Source of the DNA: Saccoglossus kowalevskii
Taxonomy: Eukaryota > Hemichordata > Enteropneusta > Harrimaniidae
Length of the DNA stretch: 15,236 nucleotides
Assembly (NCBI RefSeq): GCF_000003605.2
Contig: NW_003107097.1
Coordinates: forward strand, 1-15,236
Direction of reading: 5' to 3'
The notes below the pieces were generated by a model. That model did not search any database. It was not told the origin of the DNA and was given only the letters and a program-made list of their open reading frames with translations. Positions 1 through 8,710 of the stretch are shown here, piece by piece. A program made the translations under genes and the position numbers. Each line of letters begins with the position of its first letter. The first letter of the stretch is position 1.

Positions 1-765
1 ATACCCTCTATGCTGTCACCAGATACCCTCTATGCTGTCCCCAGATGCTCCATAGTTTATCACCAGATACCCTCTATGCTATCACCAAATACCCTTTAAG
101 CAGTCATTAGATACCCTCTATGTTATCACCAGATATGCTCTATGCTGCAACCTGATACGTCTATGCTATCCCCAGATACCCTCTATGCTATCATCTGATA
201 CCCTCTATGCTGTCACCAGATACCCTCTATGCTAACATCAGATACCCTCTATGCTGTTACCAGATACCCTCTATGCTATCACCAGATACTCTCTATGCTG
301 TCACCAGATAATGTCTATGCTATCACCAGATACCCATGTGCTATCACCAGATACCCTATATTCTATCACCAGATACCCTATATGCTCCCACCAGATACCC
401 TCTATGTTATCACCAGATAGCCTCTATGCTGTCACCAGATACCGTCTATTCTATCACCAGATACCCTCTATGCTGTCACCAGATACCGTCTATTCTATCA
501 CAAGATACCCTCTATGCTCCCACCAGATACCCTCTATGTTATCACCAGATACCCTCTATGCTCCCACCAGATACCTTCTATGCTATCACCAGATATCCTC
601 TATGCTGTCACCAGATACCGTCTATTTTATCACCAGATACCCTCTATGCTCCCACCAGATACCCTCTATGCTGTCACCAGATACCCTCTATGCTATTACC
701 AGATACCCTCTATGCTGTCACCAGATACCCTCTATGCTGTCACCAGATACCTTATATGCTATCGC
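1..765 (+). repeat. 22-bp minisatellite array, 35 units
   Basis: Thirty-five head-to-tail units start at 1, 23, 45, 67 and so on to 725, with a last partial unit at 747-765. Nearly all are exactly 22 bp; the units starting at 155 and 330 are 21 bp. Each unit begins ATACCCTCTATGCT and ends in CACCAG, with variation in the middle (GTC, ATC, CCC, TTATC). The strand shown is C-rich and G-poor, near 50% GC, against an AT-rich background. The array is already in phase at base 1, so it continues to the left. It ends abruptly at ATCGCCGCG. Because 22 is not a multiple of 3 and the consensus has no forward stop, all three forward frames stay open over long stretches (up to about 230 codons). These frames are repeat artefacts, not genes. 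Units 3 and 5-8, nearer the left edge, are the most diverged. Confidence 0.97.
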
Positions 766-866
766 CGCGATTGACTCGTTTACATTGATTATTCGGGGTA
801 ACAACTCATCCCTATCAGACTTCGCAAATGTATCTTCTACATTTTGTAGGACTCGTGTTACCAGTA

Positions 867-874
867 TGACGTCA
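867..874. promoter_or_regulatory. Perfect CRE palindrome TGACGTCA
   Basis: An exact match to the palindromic cAMP-response element bound by CREB/ATF bZIP dimers. It is one of three perfect copies in the window (also 4606 and 7705). A weak AT-rich TATA-like stretch follows within about 20 bp, but no coding exon is seen downstream. Function is inferred from the motif only. Confidence 0.3.
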
Positions 875-982
875 TGTACATTATATTACAAATTAATGTA
901 TTTCCAGTGTTTCCATAGCTACACATATTGGAAAGTTTGAACCAGCTGGGTACTAACTGTGATTGTGCTGGTCCACCATTAC

Positions 983-996
983 AAACCACGTGGTTT
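983..996. promoter_or_regulatory. 14-bp palindrome around an E-box
   Basis: AAACCACGTGGTTT is perfectly self-complementary and has a CACGTG core, the class of site bound by bHLH-zip factors. It could equally be a chance palindrome. It is one of eight CACGTG hexamers in the window. Confidence 0.25.
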
Positions 997-1992
997 TCAC
1001 TAATACCCCACTCATACATATATGATTATTCTTGTATCATGACAGTTGAATTACATGTATGACATAGCTTGCAAAAAATGCTATCAAGAGCGAGAGAATT
1101 ACATTCCATTTTTACATAATTTATGGCGGATCGGTATCACATGATGCGGCAAATAATACCAATAATTTTCTTGGAGCATTTTTTTTTTTGTAAATCAAAA
1201 ATATGTAAGATGTTAGGATCATATGAAAAAAATGTGCACATATTTGGTGAAAGAAGAATGAAAAATATATTGTCACCAGTTATCGAATATATATAAACTG
1301 TTTATTATAAATTGGCGGAAAGGTAAAACATATGCAAACTATTTGAATCCATCCAATAAATTATGCCATTTTCAGTAACGGAATTATTGAAATATCTTTA
1401 CCATTTTTAAAACATGCTATAATGAATGTACTTATTGGCGCAGAACAAACTAGCGGCTACCTAGGATTTTCTATATAACAAAACTTCCTAATGCGGCATT
1501 TTTTTAATGAAAATCCTCGATGTTAATATTTGGTCAAAAAATAGAAGGTAAGTAAATAATATGTCTTCCCATATTTTCCCAATATGCCTGTACTATTGAC
1601 ATTCAAAATTGCTACATTTTACATCGTCTCCCGTACATTTAAATACCGGGCCAATTTCATTAACAACAGACAGCAATATACACGAGTTAGGATTTCAACA
1701 TTACACGAGTGACTCTCTTAGAAGGAATTTCAGGAAATTTTAAATTGTGCTTCAATTTTGCAAATTTGTGAAACATTCGAGCTAGTCTCAGACGCTCGAG
1801 ACGAAAATGTGTAAAAATTATTTTTGAAAATGTTTTCTAAAAATATTAAATAAATTCTGCGGTTAATTTCTCACTACCAATCCACGATCTAGGTATTGAA
1901 TGGTGTATATATTGGTCAGGAGATGGTACCTTATGAATTAGCAAATTATAAAAATTATCCAAAATTATATCAGAAATATATAATTATATATT

Positions 1993-2004
1993 TTTCACGT
2001 GAAA
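1993..2004. promoter_or_regulatory. 12-bp palindrome around an E-box
   Basis: TTTCACGTGAAA is a perfect palindrome with a CACGTG core. Another CACGTG lies about 65 bp downstream at 2065-2070. No adjacent gene is visible, so any regulatory role is speculative. Confidence 0.2.
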
Positions 2005-3074
2005 TTAGCGACAAAATTATATAAATTCATAGAATATTGGGAAAGTTAGAAATAAGGAAATATTCACGTGGCAAGGTTATCAAAATAACTCAATATTGGT
2101 CATAATTGGTCCATCCATTTTCAAGTATGCATAAATAATGTATATACGACCTAATTATTATAAACATTTGTGTTATACTAAAAATATTACCAGAAAATCA
2201 TCGGTAGCATTTGCCACAAATATCTGTTTAAATGTTCGCATAAAACACTGCATGGATTCACTTTTCATCAGTATTGCATATGGCATACTTATAACACCAG
2301 AGAAATGTAAGACTCATCGTCCACCATACTGAATTAATCACGCATAAACCCGTAATTAATTACATCAGCAAAATTCAGCAACAAATGCTTCGGCTCCTGA
2401 AATCTCGATTGCTGTTCCATAAAACACAATTATTTACATTGTAATTGCCCTTAAAATCGATTATATATTAGTCATTTGTAGAATCTTTGTAAGATTTGCA
2501 AATTAGGGTAGTGGGTATCTTATCACACGGCAGCGCACACCGTTTCTTCCCATAATTCCATGCACACTTCTATTTGCAGGGTTTGAGGTAATATGACAAG
2601 AATATAGAATAAAAGATGCTGACACACATTTATTGAAGAAATTATCTTGTATGAAAAATGTCAAATTACGTTTTACGCCTTGTACAGACGGAATTACGTC
2701 TTTTATTTATTTTGATTTCAGAACACGCACATAAACAACTACTGATTACATTGGCTGGGTGACGGTGAATTGAAATCATCTCTATATTTCGGTATGCAGA
2801 ACATTATTTACAGAAAAATCCCGATGATGTCACTGGTCAAACTCGTGTAGTTTGTTATTCTGATTATATTGATGTTCCTGATCAGTGAAAAAAGTATCTA
2901 CGAAAAAAAATAATAATACTGTAAATAGGCAAACCTAACCAGGGTGTTAAATGTTGTCTGTCTTCACGTTTACTGTTTGAATTCACGAAGAAATCCCATG
3001 ATGCACCATACTCAACTTACAGCTCTACCGCTGAAACACATTATGCGACAACTTGCAGTGGTACTGCGAAGGTA

Positions 3075-3098
3075 TTGGGAGCCGGGAATGGCGCCCAA
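3075..3098 (+). other. GC-rich hairpin
   Basis: TTGGGAGC and GCGCCCAA pair over eight positions with one mismatch around an 8-nt loop, inside a locally GC-richer patch (about 2990-3170). The right arm contains TGGCGCCCAA, which resembles the start of a lysine-tRNA primer-binding site of LTR retroelements. No LTR end (CA) stands directly before it and no gag/pol frame follows, so this is recorded as a hairpin only. Confidence 0.3.
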
Positions 3099-3170
3099 TC
3101 TGAGTGCAGACGACAGTCGAAGCACGGGCGCATTTTGAGACGTTCCACTTTTATGTCGAAAGATGTCCAG

Positions 3171-3354
3171 GTGAAATCAACTTTAGTCTTCTCAAATGTT
3201 GATACGTATAATCACGTCTCGAACCGTTCTCCAAGATGCAGGCGATTCTATTCAAACACTGTATCATGATCGTGTGTATCCAAATATGTAGGTGCACGTC
3301 ATATTTATTTTCATGATTCGAACAAAATGACCGACAGACGGTCATTTTTTTCAG
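3171..3354 (+). other. Candidate GT-AG intron (184 bp)
   Basis: CAG|GTGAAA at 3168-3176 is a reasonable donor. A T-rich tract ending TTTTTTTCAG at 3354 is a good acceptor, and the spacing suits a short metazoan intron. The flanking sequence is GC-richer than the neighbourhood. Joining the flanks does not give a long reading frame: the frame open before the donor (from an ATG at 3075) meets a stop 12 codons after the join. If real, the transcript is more likely non-coding or UTR. The sequence after the acceptor does have a different frame open for 43 codons (3356-3487). Confidence 0.2.
3324..3348 (+). other. Perfect 10-bp stem-loop over a pyrimidine tract
   Basis: AAAATGACCG (3324-3333) pairs perfectly with CGGTCATTTT (3339-3348) around a 5-nt loop. 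The right arm lies inside the T-tract of the possible splice acceptor at 3354. In RNA this stem would mask part of the pyrimidine tract. It also resembles a stem-plus-T-run terminator, but nothing else here points to a bacterial or Pol III unit. Confidence 0.5.
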
Positions 3355-3543
3355 GTCCAAGCCGCATCTTCACTCCATCTTTACGCCTGACCCGGTTGAA
3401 TGTTTCCACACACAACTACAATACTCATATATAATACCTCGGGTTGTGCAATGTTGTGATTTGATCAAGTGTGTCGAAACGTATTAGCAAAAACATATAT
3501 TTAGTGATCTGATTCAATTGAAGCCGTTTTAGCAACTGTTTCT

Positions 3544-3573
3544 CTGAGATGGCTTACACTGAGATGGCATACA
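3544..3573 (+). repeat. 15-bp direct duplication
   Basis: CTGAGATGGCTTACA is followed immediately by CTGAGATGGCATACA, which differs at one base, and then by the partial copy GTGAG. It lies 20 bp upstream of the MITE that begins at 3593. It is a short tandem duplication with no evident function. Confidence 0.75.
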
Positions 3574-3592
3574 GTGAGTTGATTGTTCATTA

Positions 3593-3805
3593 TACTGTAA
3601 AATGACTAATTTTTAACTTGGTTTAAATTTCGCTGATTTACCATTTCAGGCATATTCAGTGGGTTTCAAATTCATTGTTTTATCATTTAGATAATGTGTT
3701 CTATGCTAAATTTTACATATTCACTGGGTTTTAATTTAGCGCTAATTTCCAGTCAGCGAAATGAGCAAAATTAAAACCCAGTGAATAATTAATCCTTTTA
3801 CAGTA
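3593..3805. mobile_element. Palindromic MITE, TA target duplication
   Basis: A 209-bp element (3595-3803) starts CTGTAAAA and ends TTTTACAG. It is flanked on both sides by TA (3593-3594 and 3804-3805), the target duplication typical of Tc1/mariner-type insertions. Comparing the left end with the reverse complement of the right end gives 45-bp terminal inverted repeats (3595-3639 and 3759-3803), gap-free with 37 of 45 identities. A motif beginning ATTCACTGGGTTT recurs: directly at 3719-3737, degenerate at 3654-3672, and inverted at 3769-3787. There is no coding capacity, so it is a non-autonomous element mobilised in trans. TA plus the size and structure favour a mariner-like MITE. The family name is not known to me. 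Confidence 0.85.
3718..3787 (+). repeat. 20-bp perfect inverted repeat inside the MITE
   Basis: The arm at 3718-3737 (beginning TATTCACTGGG) is the exact reverse complement of 3768-3787, with a 30-nt spacer. The RNA would form a long hairpin of pre-miRNA size. It is part of the nested palindromic structure of the MITE, and its perfect match suggests the right half is younger or has been gene-converted. Confidence 0.85.
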
Positions 3806-4016
3806 TGTAAATGTTTCCCCGTGAGAAAGAATTCAAACTTTCAAATAACGCAAAACATATTATTCAACCAAATGCAAAAATTATTATTTGCTATTAAACT
3901 GCAATTCTGCATTAAATTGAGGTCCCATAACTTAAGTGTATGTTCGTATAGTTACAGTATTACCCACATTTCAGTGACATCTGATGACCAATTACCACAA
4001 GGTATGAATATAATCA

Positions 4017-4439
4017 ACCATGAATATTTTACGAATTGTATCTTATTTCTTATAGGATCGCATTACACATTATACATTTTACGAATGGTATCTGTTTTCC
4101 CATTGGATCGCTTTAAACAATATACATTCTGCTAATGGTATCTGTCTTCCTATTGGATCGCATTACACATTATACATTTTACGAATAGTATCTGTTTTCC
4201 CATTGGATCGCTTTAAACAATATACATTCTGCTAATGGTATATGTCTTCCTATTGAATCGCATTACACATTATACATTTTACGAATAGTATCTGTCTTCT
4301 TATTGGACCGCAGGAAACATTATACATTTTGCGAATGGTATTTGTCTTCCTATTGGATTGCATTAAATAATATACATTTTGCAAGTGGTATCTGTCTTCT
4401 TAAAGGATTGCATGAAACATTATACGTTTTACGAATATT
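4017..4439 (+). repeat. 50-bp tandem array with 100-bp dimer
   Basis: Units of exactly 50 bp begin at 4055, 4105, 4155, 4205, 4255, 4305 and 4355. Decayed partial units lie at 4017-4054 and 4405-4439. Each full unit begins GGATCGCATT or a variant and carries TATACATTTTACGAATGG in its middle. Units 1 and 3 differ by one base and units 2 and 4 by one base, while neighbours differ more, so the newest event was duplication of a 100-bp dimer. Open frames crossing it (3821-4135 and 4303-4590) reflect the repeat and have no recognisable domain. Confidence 0.93.
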
Positions 4440-5388
4440 GTCGTTTGTTGTCTATCTCTCTATGTATCGCGTGAAACTACCTAGCCTGTTGTATTACAGA
4501 AATATAGCAAATATACAAAATCTCATTGCGCAAATCAGAAACAAGATTGCCCGAAACGATTTCCATAGTCCAAATCGTTCATCCAAATAAGGCAAGCATT
4601 ATTCATGACGTCACGCCACATCCTTGTTGCGATTTAGCTTACAGACTAATTATATATACTGACAACACACGTCCGTATTTATTTATTTATTGAAATTCAA
4701 TATTTTCTAGTAATAGAGTGCATCAACATTTTATGACCCCAATATAGTTAGTCGATATTTCCTTTTAAATTAATGGTATCAGAAACTGATCTTTCACCTC
4801 CAATTTAAAACAGATTTAAACGATCACAACGTCGTACATTGAATGTGTGGCGCTGTATATAACACAGTGGTCTATGCATGTAATTAGTTTATAAGTGTCA
4901 GAACTTATGTTGAACAAGATTGATGTTATTCGTTTTTGTCATATATTTGGAACACATCGCACTTTTCGAAAAGGGAAATAATTTCAGTTGAAAGGTCAGA
5001 TATTAGATAAATAGATTTGGGTATGAGGTAAGCTTCGTTGAGTTATTACGACGTATCATGGGATGACGTCGACCCGAGACATTTCCCGAGATATTTCCAC
5101 TTACCTCGTTACATACCTGCACATGTACACAGTCTCCGCGGTTTTGATACTGATTAATTCATACTGTTGTAGAAATGTAGCATTTGAACTGTCCACGTTT
5201 TGTGAAGAACTATGATCTTCTCGTGCCTCCCTGAGTTTCTTACCTTTTGCGATCCATGCTTCATTTTTAAATATAGAACAATATTAAATATTGACACATT
5301 CGATCACCCTTTCACATTAAGTCCCACAGAAAAGAACAGTGACGAGAAGGCAAGGGATACAGAGAGAAATAAATTCAAGTGAAATAAT
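4440..5388. other. AT-rich DNA, no gene recognised
   Basis: No coding frame is convincing. The section holds a perfect CRE (4606-4613), a TATATATA run at 4651-4658, a (TATT)n-like tract near 4677-4692, and a near-CRE TGACGTCG at 5064-5071. It also has a short imperfect duplication of CCCGAGA-ATTTCC (about 5073-5098). The CRE followed by a TATA run about 40 bp later is promoter-like in spacing, but no exon follows that I can identify. Confidence 0.5.
4606..4613. promoter_or_regulatory. Perfect CRE palindrome TGACGTCA
   Basis: An exact CREB/ATF consensus palindrome, about 38 bp upstream of TATATATA (4651-4658). This is the most promoter-like of the three CREs by spacing. There is no recognisable first exon downstream on the plus strand. 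The assignment rests on motif match only. Confidence 0.3.
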
Positions 5389-5551
5389 GATATTTTTTTA
5401 TTGAAACAAAAAATGTATTACAAGATATGTTTTGTTTCGTTGGCATATGTTATGTGCCAACTGTAATTACCAACTGCACTAATTACAGCATTCGGACAAA
5501 TTGTTTGCAAAAAAACAAAAAAAAAAACAAAAAAAAAACGATATTTATTGA
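5389..5551 (+). mobile_element. Retroposon-like unit: three hairpins and A-rich tail
   Basis: Three stem-loops abut one another. The first is 5403-5438 (9-bp perfect GAAACAAAA/TTTTGTTTC stem plus further pairs). The second is 5439-5461 (GTTGGCATAT/ATGTGCCAAC, ten pairs with one G-T, 3-nt loop). The third is 5462-5487 (TGTAATTA/TAATTACA, 10-nt loop). A short spacer and an A-rich tract with two C interruptions (about 5508-5538) follow. The unit is flanked by GATATTTTTTTATTGA (5389-5404) and GATATTTATTGA (5540-5551), which differ only by four Ts and look like an imperfect target-site duplication. Structured body, A tail and flanking duplication together suggest a retroposed small RNA or tiny SINE. 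No known RNA family or Pol III box is recognised, and H1 overlaps the left flank by two bases. Confidence 0.4.
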
Positions 5552-7438
5552 TATACAATCGAAAGCATATGATTTCTAACATCGCTACCTGAGACCAAAA
5601 TTACGGACCACTTATTGAAACAGAACCAATAGAACATTTTTAAATTAACTGTGTACGTTGAAACACAGATTATTTTATTTGCATTCTAACATATTTGGCC
5701 AATACGTTGCGTGATACATGTTTTGTACCATCGGTTTCATGTGAAGTGGTTTATTTTAGTTCGTTCATATTATGATATGTTTACGTCATATGACACACAC
5801 ACACATCATATATATATATAAACTGAACTGAACGTAGAATTGTTTAATTTACGACATACAGTATCAGCGTACGTGTCAGATAATCATTTCCGTCTTAGTA
5901 TAATAATATATTATATTGTGTGAGGTTTCCTCCTTTTTATCCTGAACTTATGCCACCTTGTCACACTTTCGTCCACGTCTGACAGCCATTAGTAGAGTGG
6001 TAAATGGAAGTGAAATATTACATATCCTGTTTGCCACATTTCGATGGTCTTCAAAGGTTTCCGTGTTTCGATTGCAGTTTCTTTATTGCTACACGGTTTC
6101 GTGTCGGTCATAATGTAGTTGAAAAATCGCCGCTTTTATTTTTACGTGACAACTCAATTTAAAGTTTTCATACTCTCAAGGAGTTCCCGCGAATGAGAAT
6201 TTAGTCTTCCGTTGCAGCTGGCACATTATGTATATGTTTATCGACGTGCGTCTCTTTGTAACTTGCATTCTTTCCATCCAGGAGCTAACTAAACAAAGAT
6301 AAACCCAGTCACGGCGACCTCATTATTAAATCTTATGTAACCCTGGGCCGTCATTTGTTCGTGTTTACCTCTCGGATAATGACGCCATGCTCGAGGGGGA
6401 AATTGACAAGATAATATCGTTTTTAATATAAAAGTAATAAGATAGTGGTAATTTCCTATGATGCAACATCTGGTCAACTATATCGATCTACTTTCTCATC
6501 AGACAATTTATTGATAGTGATTATAATTACGTACATTGACTGACAGTTATAAATCCTAGTCTCTAATTCAAATACATGTCAGATCTGTGCATCTAGTCAA
6601 ATGTCAGATTTATATGAAAAGTTGAATATCTCAATGAACGCCAGTTTCCTTATGTTAGATATAACGAGACGGAAAACAAAAGTGTTAATAGGAGAAATGG
6701 GAAAATAACATAAATTTCGGGTTGAATGATGTTAAATGTTTTACATTCTGAAGCCATATATTCCTAGCATACTATTGAATTGTTCAATTTTAATATATAC
6801 TTCATATTTGCCCAGCTGTCACGCACATGTTAAATCATTTTTGACAATGTACTTTAGGTTTTGTCCTGCATTATGTAATATGTTTCTCTCCACGCTACTA
6901 ATATATAATGCGACACGGTTTAGGGTTTTAAATTCAACTGATTTTACATATGTGTCACAACAAGCGAATGTGTGTACAAAGACACAATTCAAAGGAATAG
7001 AAATACACACATCCAATTACGCGCAAGTTCCATTAACGTTGACGAATGCCGTTCATTTCTGTTGTAGTATCATACTTATAAATTACCGCCTGAGATGTTT
7101 GATAGTCATTATATGTCATAGGGTAACTTAAAAAAAACCATGATATTTCCAGTCAGGTTATGTGAACAGAATGTTAAGGAACTCGTTTCAATCACATTAC
7201 GTATTCCAAATCACGTGGTATACCAAGACAGGTCACGCGAATCGGCACTCTAAATATAGTAGAAATGAAGAGTGCGGTTAAACTTATAACTCTCTCTTTG
7301 ATGTCATCATTATTTACTTTCAACTGGTTTTCCGCCGTCGTTTAAGATCTCATGGTGTAACCCAAATGGGAAATCTAGTTTGGAAGTGGTCAGATTAGAT
7401 TATCATTTCATCAATAAATTATGTAACTTGTACAACTA
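5552..7438. other. AT-rich DNA, no gene recognised
   Basis: No homology is recognised. A dinucleotide microsatellite lies at 5793-5821. The longest open frame is 131 codons on the plus strand (6736-7131). It is leucine/isoleucine/cysteine-rich with no domain, signal or good start context, and can be expected by near-chance in AT-rich DNA. A 62-codon minus-strand frame (6289-6477) and a 65-codon frame opposite the long one are equally unremarkable. One CACGTG is at 7212-7217. Confidence 0.6.
5793..5821. repeat. (AC)n-(AT)n compound microsatellite
   Basis: About six to seven AC dinucleotides run directly into about six AT dinucleotides with a short TC interruption. This is an ordinary simple-sequence repeat and a likely polymorphic locus. 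Confidence 0.9.
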
Positions 7439-7704
7439 ATGTCTCGTCAATGTTTATTCCAACAAAGTACACATCATGCTGAGAGAGTCCTCATTAGAAG
7501 TTACCAACATTCACCTCTTCCAGATTCGACACCCCCCTCGGGCAATTGCTTGCCTGCTTGGTTGTTCTTCAGAAAATCTGACTTATGCGTGCAATGCATT
7601 GCGCGCTGTTCATCTCATCACAGGAGCAACAGAAAGCCACCAAGGTAGATGATTGGCCTAATTTTAATAAAAATATGGTTTCAGTTTGCCTACAACTAAC
7701 ACCT

Positions 7705-7712
7705 TGACGTCA
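7705..7712. promoter_or_regulatory. Perfect CRE palindrome TGACGTCA
   Basis: The third perfect CRE. It overlaps the stop codon of the minus-strand open frame that ends at 7710, so it lies downstream of that frame and not in its promoter. The assignment rests on motif match only. Confidence 0.2.
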
Positions 7713-8120
7713 TTGTATGCCATTCAGTGCATGGCAGTCAAAATGAGTTTCGATGCAAACTTTATTTGTGTAATTGTATGTGGTGGCATTTAGAATCAAT
7801 ACAATCAATGGCCAAAAGAAGAAGAAGCAAATGTTGCTCGGATCAGTTACCAGTTGACAGGCTAGTCGTTTCCTACCGGCTTCTGTAGCCCGAGGGATCT
7901 TGTCAAATACATTGCAACCATGACCTATGTTTCCAGGAAGCTGGACCTCCATCTGAGGAAATGATGGTCTCACTGGTATATGACTTCGTTGAATCTGTGG
8001 GATATGCTTCGTGAAATACTTCCCAAACCAGACAGGGATGTCAGGGTGAACATTTTCTCTGTTCAATTTGTTCATTTCATATACCCCAGTGCTAATATCT
8101 TTAGACAATGATTGAGCCAT
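7710..8120 (-). CDS. Candidate coding exon, unknown protein
   Basis: A 136-codon minus-strand frame opens with ATG at 8120 in a good context (AATAAATGG: A at -3, G at +4) directly after an in-frame TAA. The first 90 residues (MAQSLSKDIS to ...RKRLACQL) have a mixed, soluble, protein-like composition with charged residues, prolines and tryptophan. The remainder turns into phenylalanine- and asparagine-rich AT-type sequence and contains an AATAAA. A splice donor CTG|GTAACT falls exactly at that change (exon 7851-8120, 270 nt, phase 0), and an alternative GCCG|GTAGGA lies about 30 bp earlier in the transcript. I therefore suspect a first coding exon of about 90 codons that reads into an intron. 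I do not recognise the family. A chance ORF or a decayed retro-copy remain possible. Confidence 0.33.
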   Translation of the reverse strand: MAQSLSKDISTGVYEMNKLNRENVHPDIPVWFGKYFTKHIPQIQRSHIPVRPSFPQMEVQLPGNIGHGCNVFDKIPRATEAGRKRLACQLVTDPSNICFFFFWPLIVLILNATTYNYTNKVCIETHFDCHALNGIQ

Positions 8121-8640
8121 TTATTGTGACATGACTAATCTGTTCCCTCAAGTGTTCAGGCTAAGCCTCTCCCAACACTGATAGAGTACCATACTCCTGT
8201 GTCTCTTGTTTGGTAACCTGCATTCCACAGTGCAATGTGGGCATGCTCTACAGACCTTTTGGCTGTTTGTTTCTAGCCGTTCTAATTTTATTGCTCATGT
8301 CAACAATGGTTATTTGAATGGTAGTACACACTAATGATTTTTAACATGTTACATATTTACATCTGGGAAGTGTTTTACTCTCCTGTTTGCGTCACCTAGT
8401 TTAAATGCATCTTGTTTTAGCGTTGATACCATCTGGACAATTTCAATCAAGTCTTCTTTTAACCCTTTAATAAAGAAGACCACAACAGTGGCATAAATTC
8501 CAAACTCACCTTTTTGGGGCAGCGATGAAACAAAGTTTGGGTTCTCTGAAAAGTTTAACCTGAACTACCCTGTTTTAGTCAATAATTGCTTTTCATTTTA
8601 ATTCTTTTTTTTTGAGGTGAAGTGAAATGGTTATAGTTCT
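8121..8640. other. Possible 5' flank of the minus-strand ORF
   Basis: On the minus strand AAAAAG|GTGAGT occurs with the exon's last base at 8510. It is a perfect match to the metazoan donor consensus and could end a 5' UTR exon for the frame at 8120. Possible acceptors nearer 8120 have weak pyrimidine tracts, so the join is not established. No other gene-like feature is visible. A T-run lies at about 8606-8614. Confidence 0.2.
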
Positions 8641-8710
8641 TTGGGAGAGTGGCTTAGAGGTCAAATTTATCAAGTTGCGAGTCAGTTTAAATCGTGTTTC
8701 ATGTTTATAT
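8640..8710 (+). repeat. Decayed SINE-like unit (A-box-like)
   Basis: TGGCTTAGAGG fits the Pol III A-box pattern. About 40 bp on, CAGTTTAAATC is a poor B-box, followed by a tail containing GTTTATATGTTTGTG that resembles the tails after 8835 and 9141. It is interpreted as an old copy related to the clearer unit at 9062. The evidence is pattern similarity only. Confidence 0.25.

Larger units (their letters stand above)
766..2940. other. AT-rich unique DNA, no gene recognised
   Basis: No frame here has a recognisable product; the longest open frame is 64 codons (2138-2332) and looks random. Small items seen are a perfect CRE palindrome at 867-874, a 14-bp palindrome around CACGTG at 983-996, a T-run near 1180-1190, a 12-bp palindrome at 1993-2004, and another CACGTG at 2065-2070. 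A pyrimidine-rich stretch ending in TTTCAG near 2722 could be a splice acceptor, but the sequence after it meets a stop within eight codons in its first frame. The section may be intergenic or intronic. Confidence 0.6.

Noticed and set aside
1-765. CRISPR array
   Set aside because: Units are contiguous with no unique spacers, and the context is eukaryotic.
229-940. Overlapping 63-229-codon plus-strand frames with a repeated peptide
   Set aside because: They are the readings of the stop-free 22-bp minisatellite in three frames. The tail after 770 is ordinary non-repeat sequence, and there is no sign of selection on a single frame.
3089-3098. TGGCGCCCAA as a retroelement primer-binding site
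   Set aside because: Only ten bases match a lysine-tRNA 3' end. No LTR end precedes it and no gag or pol sequence follows.
3821-4590. Frames of 104 and 95 codons on the plus strand
   Set aside because: Both run through the 50-bp tandem array. Their sequence changes with the repeat and shows no domain.
6736-7131. 131-codon plus-strand frame, the longest outside repeats on that strand
   Set aside because: Composition is that of translated AT-rich DNA (Leu, Ile, Cys, Asn). The start context is poor, there are no splice signals or a recognisable motif, and a similar length is near what chance allows in 15 kb.
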